This document shows, piece by piece, positions 6,064 to 12,231 of a stretch of DNA of 12,231 nt. Positions within the stretch are counted from its first letter, which is position 1. Every line of letters begins with the position of its first letter. The stretch spans positions 1-12,231 of the forward strand of contig NZ_JZWV01000635.1 of NCBI RefSeq assembly GCF_000966975.1. The letters run 5' to 3'. Below the pieces are notes generated by a model, which saw nothing but the letters and a program-made list of their open reading frames with translations, did no database searches and was not told the origin of the DNA. Made by a program: the position numbers and the translations under genes. Source of the stretch: Streptomyces katrae (GTDB lineage: Bacteria; Actinomycetota; Actinomycetes; Streptomycetales; Streptomycetaceae).

Positions 6064-6729
6064 ATGCGAGTGCTGGTGGTGGAGGACGAGGAGTTCCTCC
6101 GGGAGATGATCGCGGAGGGGCTGCGCCGTGACGCGCTGGCCGTCGACGAGGCCGGGGACGGGCTGGAGGCCCTGCGGCGGCTGCGGCTGGGCGAGTACGA
6201 CGTGCTCGTACTGGACCGCGACCTGCCCGGGCTGCACGGGGACGAGGTCTGCCGCCAGATCGTGCGGGAGCGTCTGCTGACGCGGGTGCTGATGCTGACG
6301 GCCTCGGGAACGGTGCGCGACCGGGTGGAGGGGCTGGGGCTCGGTGCCGACGACTACCTGACCAAGCCGTTCTCCTACGACGAGCTGCTGGCTCGGGTAC
6401 TGGCCCTGGGACGGCGGGCGCATCCGGCGCTGCCGCCGGTGCTGGAGCGGTGCGGTGTCGCCGTGGACACGGCGCGGCGGACGGCGACCCGGGACGGGCG
6501 GCGGCTCGCGCTGTCGCGCAAGGAGTTCGCGGTGCTGGAGGCGCTGCTGCGGGCCGAGGGGGCGGTGCTGGGCAACGACGACCTGATCGAGCAGGTGTGG
6601 GAGCAGGACACCTCGTACCGGACGAACGCCGTCCGGGTCACGCTCAGCAAGCTGCGGGCGAAGCTGGGTGAGCCGCAGCTGATCGAGACCGTGCCGGGGG
6701 CCGGCTACCGGATCGCTGATCCGCTGTGA
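6064..6729 (+). CDS. OmpR/PhoB-family response regulator (221 aa)
   Basis: Transcription factor of a two-component system. The receiver domain (1-115) has the acidic pocket (Glu7, Asp8), the phospho-acceptor Asp51 in VLDRDLPG, the switch Thr79 in MLTAS and Lys101 in TKPF. A winged-helix DNA-binding domain follows (about 128-220), with LSRKEFAVLEALLRAEG and the recognition region YRTNAVRVTLSKLRAKLGEP, ending in the family's GAGYRI. It is full length. Its stop overlaps the histidine kinase GTG by four bases, so the pair is co-translated. Its position opposite the lipoprotein-adaptor-ABC operon makes that operon its likely target. Confidence 0.95.
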   Translation: MRVLVVEDEEFLREMIAEGLRRDALAVDEAGDGLEALRRLRLGEYDVLVLDRDLPGLHGDEVCRQIVRERLLTRVLMLTASGTVRDRVEGLGLGADDYLTKPFSYDELLARVLALGRRAHPALPPVLERCGVAVDTARRTATRDGRRLALSRKEFAVLEALLRAEGAVLGNDDLIEQVWEQDTSYRTNAVRVTLSKLRAKLGEPQLIETVPGAGYRIADPL

Positions 6730-8072
6730 GAGCAGTGCTCCGTTCCGAGCGCGCCCGTCTCACGGCGCTGTACGGGTCGCTGCTGGTCCTGGCCGGCGGC
6801 GGCCTGATCGCCCTGGTCAACGTCCTGCTGCGGGGTGGTCTGTACGCCCGGATCAGCGGCGCCGTCACCACGGCCGTGCCGCGCGGCGATTTCGAGAAGG
6901 CCCTGGTGGAGGCGGGAAGGACCCCGGTCCCGGCCCAGTCGCTCCCGGCGGACCGGATCCCCGGCCCGGAGCAGCTCCAGGGGTACGCGGTCACCCGGAA
7001 CCTCTCCACCGCCGTCGAGCAGGCCACCCTGCACGAGCTCCTGCTGGTCTCGCTCGTCGCGCTGGCCGTCTTCGCCGTGCTGTCGATCTGGCTGGCCTGG
7101 TGGATGGCGGGCCGAGTGCTGCGGCCGGTGGGGGTGATCACCGAGACGGCGCGCCGGCTGTCGGGGGCCAATCTGCACGAGCGGATCGGCCTCCAGGCCC
7201 CGCCCGGCGAGCTCAAGCGGCTGGCGGACACCTTCGACGGGATGCTCGACCGGATGGAGAGCCTGGTCGGGGCGCAGCGGCGGTTCGCCGCGAACGCCGC
7301 GCACGAGCTGCGTACGCCGCTGGCCGTGCAGCGGGCGGCGGCGGAGATCGGGCTGGCCGGGAATCCACCGCCCGAGAAGGTGGCCCGGATCCGGGAGCGG
7401 CTGATCGGCGTCGCGGATTCCAGCGAGCACATGATCGAGTCGCTGCTGCTGCTCGCCGTGTCGGAGGAGGGGCTGGAGGCCACCGAGCCGGTGGACCTCG
7501 CGGCCCTGGCCGAGACGGCCCTGGCCGAGGCGGGCCCGGGGGCGACGGCGCACGAGGGGCTGGAGGTGGTCACCGGCCTGGCACCGCTGACGGTCGAGGG
7601 CGACCGGGCCCTGCTCGACCATCTGATCCGCAATCTGCTGACCAACGCCGTGCGCCACAACCGGCCGGGCGGCCGGATCGAGGTGACCACGGCGCCGGGC
7701 CCGGAGGGAGGGGTACTCACGGTGGCCAACACCGGGCCGGTGATCGATCCGCAGGACGTGCCCCGGCTGCTGGAGCCGTTCCGCCGCCGGGCCGAGCGCC
7801 GCCACACCGCGGGCGAGGGAGCCGGGCTCGGCCTCTCGCTGGTCGCCTCGATCGCCCGCGCCCACGGCGCCCGGCTGCGGGCGGAGGCGAATCCGGGTCC
7901 GGACGGGGGCATGACCGTCCGGGTCCGTTTCCGGGCCGCGGACACGGCGGACACGGCCGGGGCCGCCGCACGGCCGGAGCGGGAGAACCGCCGGGGCCGT
8001 CGGGCGCCGGGAGACGGAAACCTGCCAGATTCGCCCGATTCGCCCGATGTGAGCCGTCCCACCCTTCCTTGA
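6726..8072 (+). CDS. Two-component sensor histidine kinase (448 aa)
   Basis: Membrane sensor kinase paired with the preceding response regulator. TM1 (about 13-35) and TM2 (about 104-127) enclose an extracytoplasmic sensor loop of roughly 65 residues. A HAMP linker (128-180) follows, then the H-box ANAAHELRTPLA with phospho-acceptor His193, the N-box RNLLTNAVRHN (Asn303, Asn307), the NTGP version of the nucleotide-binding G1 box (335-338) and the G2 box GAGLGLSL (365-372). The last 45 residues are low complexity (ADTADTAG, DSPDSPD) beyond the usual end. It starts at GTG 6726 inside the response regulator stop (GTGA). Its stop codon forms part of the -35 box of the next gene. Confidence 0.95.
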   Translation: MRAVLRSERARLTALYGSLLVLAGGGLIALVNVLLRGGLYARISGAVTTAVPRGDFEKALVEAGRTPVPAQSLPADRIPGPEQLQGYAVTRNLSTAVEQATLHELLLVSLVALAVFAVLSIWLAWWMAGRVLRPVGVITETARRLSGANLHERIGLQAPPGELKRLADTFDGMLDRMESLVGAQRRFAANAAHELRTPLAVQRAAAEIGLAGNPPPEKVARIRERLIGVADSSEHMIESLLLLAVSEEGLEATEPVDLAALAETALAEAGPGATAHEGLEVVTGLAPLTVEGDRALLDHLIRNLLTNAVRHNRPGGRIEVTTAPGPEGGVLTVANTGPVIDPQDVPRLLEPFRRRAERRHTAGEGAGLGLSLVASIARAHGARLRAEANPGPDGGMTVRVRFRAADTADTAGAAARPERENRRGRRAPGDGNLPDSPDSPDVSRPTLP

Positions 8073-8097
8073 CCGGGGAGGGAGCACTCCCTAGCGT
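8069..8097 (+). promoter_or_regulatory. Promoter TTGACC-N17-TAGCGT with a palindrome in the spacer
   Basis: TTGACC (8069-8074) and TAGCGT (8092-8097), exactly 17 nt apart, match the vegetative Streptomyces promoter (TTGAC / TAGnnT). Transcription would begin near 8104, 56 nt before the deacetylase ATG. The spacer holds the inverted repeat AGGGAG-CA-CTCCCT (8079-8092), whose last base is the first base of the -10, a good place for a repressor. The -35 overlaps the kinase stop codon. Confidence 0.65.
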
Positions 8098-8159
8098 CGA
8101 TGGGGAGGTCGACGGGGGACCGGGGGACAGGAACGCACACGCGGAGGAAGAGCACGTCC

Positions 8160-8884
8160 ATGGGTATGAGCAGCAGTTCCGCGCGCCTCCGGCGGACGGG
8201 CACCGCGGTGGCGGCGGGCGTCCTCGGCCTCCTGACCGCGGCCTCCGGCCCGGCCCTCGCCGCGACGGACGCCTCCTCCGGCCGCTCCCCCGCGGCGTCC
8301 TCCGCCGGTGCGGTCCACGGGACCGCCGCCGTCCCGCAGGGCATATCCCGGCTCGCCCAGGGCACCGGCCGCGACATAGCCATCACCGTCGACGACGGTC
8401 CGGACCCGACCTGGACCCCGCAGGTGCTGCGCGTGCTGCGGCAGAACCACGTCAAGGCCACCTTCTGCCTGATCGGCACGCGCGCGCAGAAGTACCCGGA
8501 GCTGGTGCGCGAGATCGCCGCCGACGGCCACCAGCTGTGCGACCACTCCGTGGACCACGACGTGACGATGGACCACAAGCCGGTCGCCTACCAGCGGCAG
8601 CAGATCCTGGACGCCAAGGACATGATCGAGGCTGCCGTGCCGGGCGTCGCGGTGAACTACTACCGGGCGCCGGGCGGCGCCTTCACGCCCGAGAGCCGGG
8701 CCATCGCCGCGGCGAACGGGATGCGCCCCCTGGGCTGGAGCGTGGACCCCAAGGACTGCCCACGGTCCTGTTCCACGACGGCGGCGGCGACCGCAGCCAG
8801 ACCGTGGCCGCCCTGCGGCAGTACCTCCCCTGGCTCCGGTCCCAGGGCTACGCGTTCACGTTCCCGGCGCTGACCGCCCCCTGA
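8160..8884 (+). pseudogene. Secreted polysaccharide deacetylase (NodB homology), frameshifted by a deletion
   Basis: A carbohydrate esterase family 4 enzyme that would remove N-acetyl groups from a cell-wall or chitin-like polymer outside the cell. From ATG 8160 (ribosome-binding site GGAGGAAG, 9 nt upstream) come a signal peptide (about 1-35, ending ALAA) and the NodB motifs: VDDGPD with the catalytic Asp pair, the metal-binding HSVDH, RAPGG, and WSVDPKD. There the frame breaks. The next expected block, PTVLFHDGGGDRSQTV with the catalytic His motif, is encoded from 8759 to 8884 in another frame. About 20 codons normally lie between these blocks, so roughly 60 bp (a length of 3n+1) are missing at about 8758. 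As written, translation continues in the wrong frame to 8873 and ends in an unrelated Arg/Ser-rich tail, which should be inactive. Either a true pseudogene or an assembly error. Confidence 0.8.
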
Positions 8885-9482
8885 CGGGTCCGCGGATCGC
8901 CGCCGCGAGCTCGGACGGGAAGTCCGCCGAGGTGTAGACCGTCGTCACGTCCAGCCGGCCGGAGCGGCCGAGGTCCAGGCGGACGGGCGGGTCCAGGCGC
9001 AGGACGACGTTGACTGAGGCCTCCACCGAGCAGGCCACGGCGCCCGGTTCGTCCGGCACGACGCGCGGCCCGCGGCCCGGCACGGTGCGGACGACCGGCG
9101 CCGCGGACCGCACCGCCGAGCGGGGCAGCACCAGTTCCCCGAGGAATCCGGTGCGCAGCGCCACGTGCTCGTCGTCCACCGTGTGCGGATGCCGCAGGAG
9201 CGCGGCCACCAGGCCCAGCCCGGCCAGGATCAGGAACAGTTCGCACGCGGCGTGCACCGGCCGGACGGCGGGCGGCAGCAGCGAGGAGAACACGAAGGCG
9301 GTCACGGCCTCCGTCACCGCCATGACCAGCACCAGCTGCCGCGTCGACGCCGAGTGCCGCAGCCCCCGTCCAGGCCCGCGCCGCAACGGCCGGCGGACCA
9401 GGGACGCCCCCCACACCCGTACGATCCCGGCCGCCGAGGGCCTGGCCGTCACGGTGCCCGTCATCCGCTCCCGCTCCGTCAC
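8856..9482 (-). CDS. Two-TM membrane protein of unknown function (208 aa)
   Basis: An uncharacterised membrane protein of a type common in Streptomyces. A basic N-terminal region is followed by two hydrophobic helices (about 48-68 and 76-96), then a soluble beta-rich segment (about 98-200; HVALRTGFLGELVLPRSAVR, then VVLRLDPPVRLDL) that resembles small bacterial PH-like domains; that resemblance is my impression only. Of several close starts I prefer GTG 9482, which has GGGGGAG 5 nt upstream; GTG 9488 and ATG 9464 are alternatives. Its 3' end overlaps the end of the deacetylase gene on the other strand by 29 bp, and no terminator is visible between them. Confidence 0.78.
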   Translation of the reverse strand: MTERERMTGTVTARPSAAGIVRVWGASLVRRPLRRGPGRGLRHSASTRQLVLVMAVTEAVTAFVFSSLLPPAVRPVHAACELFLILAGLGLVAALLRHPHTVDDEHVALRTGFLGELVLPRSAVRSAAPVVRTVPGRGPRVVPDEPGAVACSVEASVNVVLRLDPPVRLDLGRSGRLDVTTVYTSADFPSELAAAIRGPVRGRSAPGT

Positions 9483-9551
9483 GCGCACTCCCCCGCCCCG
9501 TCGTCCCCCACTGCCCCTACCAGGCTCGGCCCCCGGCAGGCGGGCCGGAAG

Positions 9552-9563
9552 TGACGTATGTCA
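9552..9563. promoter_or_regulatory. Inverted repeat TGACGTATGTCA in a divergent intergenic region
   Basis: TGAC-GTAT-GTCA is symmetrical at 10 of 12 positions and lies 70 nt upstream of the membrane protein start (9482) and 183 nt upstream of the DUF4190 gene (9747). TGAC/GTCA half-sites 4 nt apart are a usual form for dimeric bacterial regulators. Nothing else in the 264-bp gap (9483-9746) stands out, and I could not identify a convincing promoter there. Confidence 0.35.
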
Positions 9564-9746
9564 GGGATCGTCCGTGCAGCGCCGACCGGCGGGACCTCCG
9601 GAACCGGCCCGGGCGGAGCGGGAGATGCGGCCAGGGGATACTGAGGCGCGGCCGATGCCCCGGCGTCCGTCCGCACGCCCCCGCCCTGTGGCTCTCACGC
9701 CCAGCCGGCGGTCACCTCTCACCCTCCTGCCAGGAGCACCACGCGC

Positions 9747-10550
9747 ATGTCGATACCCCCTCAGCCCCCGCCGTACCCGCAGCAGCCGTACGGGCAGCCG
9801 GGTCCCTACGGCCAGCCCGGGCAGCCCGCGATGCCGGGGCCCGCAGCGCCGTACGGCGGCCCGCAGGGCTGGTATCAGCCCCAGCCGCCGCAGAAGACCA
9901 ACCCGGCGGCCGTCGTGGCGTTCGTGATGTCGCTCGTCTGCGCGGTGCCGACGGTTCCGCTGATCCTCGGCCTCGTCGCCCTCTCCCAGATCCGCAAGGA
10001 GGGCGGGAAGGGCAAGGGCCTGGCCATCGCGGCCGTCGTCATCCACAGTCTGTCCCTCCTCGCCCTCGTCCTCGCGGTGGTCCTCGGAGTGACGAGGGCG
10101 GCCGAGGGGACCTCCCGTCCGCAGCGCGACACCCACGGCCAGGTCACCACGCCGGGGTCCAGCAAGGTGGAGGACATCCGCAAGGGGGACTGCTTCAACA
10201 CCGACGACGACCTGGCGAAGACCCAGAAGGGCGACGGCACCCAGGCCGGCCTGTCGGTGCGGACCGTCCCCTGCGGCCAGCCCCACGAGGGCGAGGCGTA
10301 CGCGGTCTTCACGCTGGACAATGGCGCGTTCCCCGGAGCGGACAAGATCGTCCAGATCTCCGAGGAGAAGTGCGGCGGATCCGCCCTGACCGGGTACGTG
10401 GGCGAGGCCGAGAAGCTGCCGAACAACCTGGAGGTCTTCTACTACTACCCGCAGGCCAGCAGTTGGCTGCTCGGCGACCGCACGGTCACCTGCTTCCTGG
10501 GCAGTGCCCACGGCACGAGCACCGGCTCCGCCCGCGCCGGCGGTTCCTGA
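9747..10550 (+). CDS. DUF4190 / septum-formation domain membrane protein (267 aa)
   Basis: A three-part protein common in actinomycetes. Residues 1-50 are a cytoplasmic Pro/Gln/Gly/Tyr-rich tail with repeated PYGQPG units. A DUF4190-type pair of helices follows (about 54-80 and 90-115), with the usual QIRKEGGKGKGLAIAAVV between and within them. The exposed C-terminal part (about 140-252) matches the Septum_form domain: GDCF, VPCGQPHEGEAYAVF, PGADKI, EEKCG, and a closing SSWLLGDRTVTCFLG. Four cysteines (149, 176, 209, 249) probably make two disulfides outside the cell. The domain name reflects an association with septation proposed for the family; the exact role is unknown. The ribosome-binding site AGGAG (9732-9736) sits 10 nt before the ATG. 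Confidence 0.9.
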   Translation: MSIPPQPPPYPQQPYGQPGPYGQPGQPAMPGPAAPYGGPQGWYQPQPPQKTNPAAVVAFVMSLVCAVPTVPLILGLVALSQIRKEGGKGKGLAIAAVVIHSLSLLALVLAVVLGVTRAAEGTSRPQRDTHGQVTTPGSSKVEDIRKGDCFNTDDDLAKTQKGDGTQAGLSVRTVPCGQPHEGEAYAVFTLDNGAFPGADKIVQISEEKCGGSALTGYVGEAEKLPNNLEVFYYYPQASSWLLGDRTVTCFLGSAHGTSTGSARAGGS

Positions 10551-10632
10551 CCTCCCGTCACGCCCCACCCGGCTCCGGCCGTTCTCCGGGGCACGGCCCG
10601 AGGCGGCCTGTCGCCGCACCCGGTCCCGGGGG

Positions 10633-10638
10633 CATAGT
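10633..10638 (+). promoter_or_regulatory. Possible -10 box of a leaderless methyltransferase transcript
   Basis: CATAGT ends 6 nt before the ATG at 10645, the spacing expected if transcription starts at the A of the start codon. The only Shine-Dalgarno-like bases (GGAG, 10640-10643) are one nucleotide from the ATG, too close to work. No convincing -35 is visible (closest GTCGCC, 10610-10615). Confidence 0.35.
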
Positions 10639-10644
10639 CGGAGC

Positions 10645-11409
10645 ATGACCGACGAGATCCCCGCCGGCGGACGCGCGCTGGCCTTCGGCCGGGCCGCCCG
10701 TGCGTACGCCGCGTACCGGCCGGGGTACCCGGCAGCCGTGCTCGACGCCGTCGAGGAGCTCGGCGGGCTGCGGCTGGCCGGGGCCCTGGTGGCGGACGTG
10801 GGGACCGGAACCGGTCTCGCCGCCCGGGCGCTGCACGGACGCGGGGCCCGGGTGATCGGGGTGGAGCCGGGGGGCGGGATGGCCGCGCAGTTCCGCCGCG
10901 AGCTGCCGGACGTGCCGCTGGTCCGCGGTGACGGCAACCGGCTGCCGCTGGCGGACGGTTCGCTGGACCTGGTGACGTACGCCCAGTCCTGGCACTGGAC
11001 CGACCCGGCGCGGGCCGTGCCCTCGGCGCTGCGGGTGCTGCGCCCCGGCGGGGCGCTCGCCCTGTTGTGGAACGACCCCGACCCGTCGGTGGCGTGGGTG
11101 GCCGAGCAGCAGGCCCGGATCGTGGCGCGGCTCGGCGAGGGCACGTACGTCTCGGACCGCACCCTGCCGTCCGGCCTGTCCTGGCGCTCCCGGGAGCTGC
11201 GCTGGTCCCGGCCGGTCACCGTCGGCTTCCACCTGGCCAAGCTGGCGACGCACTCGGCGTTCATCGTGCTGGACGAGGCCTCACGCGCGCAGTTCCTGGA
11301 GACGGAACGGAAACACCTGCTGCACCACTTCCCCGACGGCATGCTGGACGAGCCCTACACCGCTTTCGTCGCGGTGGCGGTCCGGCCGCACCCGCAGGAG
11401 ACGGCCTAG
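10645..11409 (+). CDS. Class I SAM-dependent methyltransferase (254 aa)
   Basis: A cytoplasmic Rossmann-fold methyltransferase of the Methyltransf_11/25 type. Motif I, VADVGTGTGLAAR (49-61), binds S-adenosylmethionine; Glu74 in GVEPGGG would contact the ribose; GDGNRLPLADGSLDLV (95-110) is motif II/III; and YAQSWHWTDP (112-121) is the conserved SWHW block of this subfamily, followed by LRPGGALALLWND (132-144). The entry helix AFGRAARAYAAYRPGYP (13-29) is also typical. The substrate cannot be told from sequence. ATG 10645 begins the family's usual N-terminus; an earlier in-frame start at 10504 lies inside the preceding gene. The stop TAG is the right half of the CTAG shared with the convergent AraC gene. 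Confidence 0.92.
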   Translation: MTDEIPAGGRALAFGRAARAYAAYRPGYPAAVLDAVEELGGLRLAGALVADVGTGTGLAARALHGRGARVIGVEPGGGMAAQFRRELPDVPLVRGDGNRLPLADGSLDLVTYAQSWHWTDPARAVPSALRVLRPGGALALLWNDPDPSVAWVAEQQARIVARLGEGTYVSDRTLPSGLSWRSRELRWSRPVTVGFHLAKLATHSAFIVLDEASRAQFLETERKHLLHHFPDGMLDEPYTAFVAVAVRPHPQETA

Positions 11410-12231
11410 GGCAGGTCCGCGTCGGCCGCCGGCCCGGGTCCCCGTACCGGGCGGCGGAAGGCGGCCCGGTAGGCGCTCGGGCGGTGGCCGGTGTGACGGG
11501 CGAACAGGGCGGCGAAGGTGCCCGGGTCCTGGTAGCCGACGGCCGCGGCGACGGCCGCGACGGTGCGGTCCGTGGTCTCCAGGAGGTGGCGGGCGCGGCG
11601 GACCCGGGAGGCCTGCAGATGGGCCAGGGGGCTCCGCCCGGTCTCCTCGGCGAAGCGGCGCAGCAGGGTGCGGGTGCTGACCCGGAAGGCGTCCGCGAGG
11701 GCGCCGAGGTCGTAGCGTTCGGCCAGGTCCTGGTCGAGCCGGCGCATCACCCGGTGGGAGAACTCCCTGCCCGGCTGCGGGAGGAGCCGCGGGTCGGCGT
11801 ACGGGGTCTGCGAGGTCCGCGCGTCGTCGACGAGCGCCACGCGGGCGGTGGTCCGGGCCACCCCGGCGCCGTTGTGCCTGCGGACCAGGTCCAGGGCGAA
11901 GTCGTACATGGCGCTGAAGGCGGCCGTCGTCGTCACCCCCCGGTCGGTGACGACGAGGTGCTCGGGCCGCACGTCGGCTTCCGGGTGGCGCCGGGCCAGT
12001 TCGCCGGCGTGCAGCCAGGAGGTGGTGGCCCGGCGTCCGTCTAGCAGCCCCGCCTCGGCCAGCAGGAACGCGCCCACGCACAGGGAGACGAGGGCGGTGC
12101 CGGCGGCGGCCCGGGCGCGGATCGCGGCGATCTCGGGGGCGAGCCGGGCGAGCGGCGCGTCGAGGTCCGTGCCGGGGCGCAGTTCGAAGCCGGGGACCAC
12201 CAGGACGTCGACCTCGCGCAGGGGGCGGACG
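11406..12231 (-). CDS. GlxA-family AraC-type transcriptional regulator (partial, 5' end beyond the window)
   Basis: The C-terminal 274 residues of a regulator with a DJ-1/PfpI-like (GATase1) sensor domain fused to an AraC HTH. The frame is still open at 12231 (REVDVLVVPGFE is the first recognisable strand), so about 40-60 residues are probably missing. The nucleophile-elbow region ALVSLCVGAFLLAEAGLLDG keeps the Cys, and RRATTSWLHA follows as usual. The HTH_18 pair is complete: LADAFRVSTRTLLRRFAEET and VAAVAAAVGYQDPGTFAALF, ending HTGHRPSAYRAAFR. Members regulate nearby metabolic genes in response to small molecules. The target is unknown, and no likely target gene is visible in the window. 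An internal GTG at 12200 is not the true start. Confidence 0.93.
   Translation of the reverse strand, partial: VRPLREVDVLVVPGFELRPGTDLDAPLARLAPEIAAIRARAAAGTALVSLCVGAFLLAEAGLLDGRRATTSWLHAGELARRHPEADVRPEHLVVTDRGVTTTAAFSAMYDFALDLVRRHNGAGVARTTARVALVDDARTSQTPYADPRLLPQPGREFSHRVMRRLDQDLAERYDLGALADAFRVSTRTLLRRFAEETGRSPLAHLQASRVRRARHLLETTDRTVAAVAAAVGYQDPGTFAALFARHTGHRPSAYRAAFRRPVRGPGPAADADLP

Noticed and set aside
6644..8578. Long minus-strand frame (644 codons) opposite the kinase and deacetylase
   Set aside because: Ser/Arg-rich antisense shadow across two recognised genes and a promoter.
7100..8884. Frame of 594 codons ending in a deacetylase-like C-terminus
   Set aside because: Only the last 41 codons (from 8759) are real and belong to the frameshifted deacetylase; the rest is a shadow of the kinase and the deacetylase N-terminus.
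9724..9736. CTCCTG-C-CAGGAG inverted repeat around the ribosome-binding site of the DUF4190 gene
   Set aside because: Only a 4-bp stem with a workable loop; short complementary GC stretches like this arise easily by chance.
1..12231. CRISPR array, tRNA, rRNA, transposon ends or prophage genes
   Set aside because: No spaced direct repeats, RNA gene landmarks, transposase motifs or phage structural genes were seen on either strand.

Overview
The window is GC-rich (third codon positions almost always G or C), tightly packed, uses GTG starts and 4-nt GTGA/ATGA overlaps, and carries families typical of Streptomyces or a close actinomycete (DUF4190/Septum_form protein, proline-rich N-termini, GlxA-like AraC regulator, YunG-like protein). 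It looks like ordinary chromosome; I see no insertion sequence, phage, integrase, tRNA, rRNA or CRISPR array. No stretch over 300 bases lacks a gene; the longest gaps are 97-272 and 9483-9746.

Layout. 1-96 (-): first 32 codons of a gene that runs off the left edge, with its promoter at 125-153. 273-527 (-): small secreted two-cysteine protein, followed on its own strand by a strong hairpin at 210-255. 617-1123 (-) and 1261-2301 (+): a YunG-like protein and a von Willebrand factor A (vWA) protein, transcribed divergently. Their shared 137-bp region carries two back-to-back copies of TTGTCAGTG-N8-nAGGAT, a close match to the actinobacterial RecA-independent DNA-damage promoter (RecA-NDp, PafBC-dependent; consensus TTGTCRGTG-N8-TAnnnT). 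This is the most interesting signal in the window.

2354-5974 (-) is a four-gene operon in the order lipoprotein, membrane-anchored adaptor with a peptidoglycan-binding domain, MacB-type ATPase, MacB/FtsX-type permease, every junction a 4-nt overlap. An OmpR-family response regulator (6064-6729) and its histidine kinase (6726-8072), also overlapping by 4 nt, lie divergently. The likely arrangement is a two-component system controlling a neighbouring MacB-like envelope exporter. A 39-bp stem-loop at 2305-2343 separates the permease from the convergent vWA gene.

8160-8884 (+) is a secreted NodB-type polysaccharide deacetylase that has lost about 60 bp with a frameshift near 8758, detaching the last catalytic motif. 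A clear promoter precedes it at 8069-8097. It is followed by a convergent two-TM protein (8856-9482, -), a DUF4190/Septum_form protein (9747-10550, +), a SAM methyltransferase (10645-11409, +, probably leaderless) and a GlxA-type AraC regulator running off the right edge (11406-12231, -). The last two genes share the palindrome CTAG as their stop codons.
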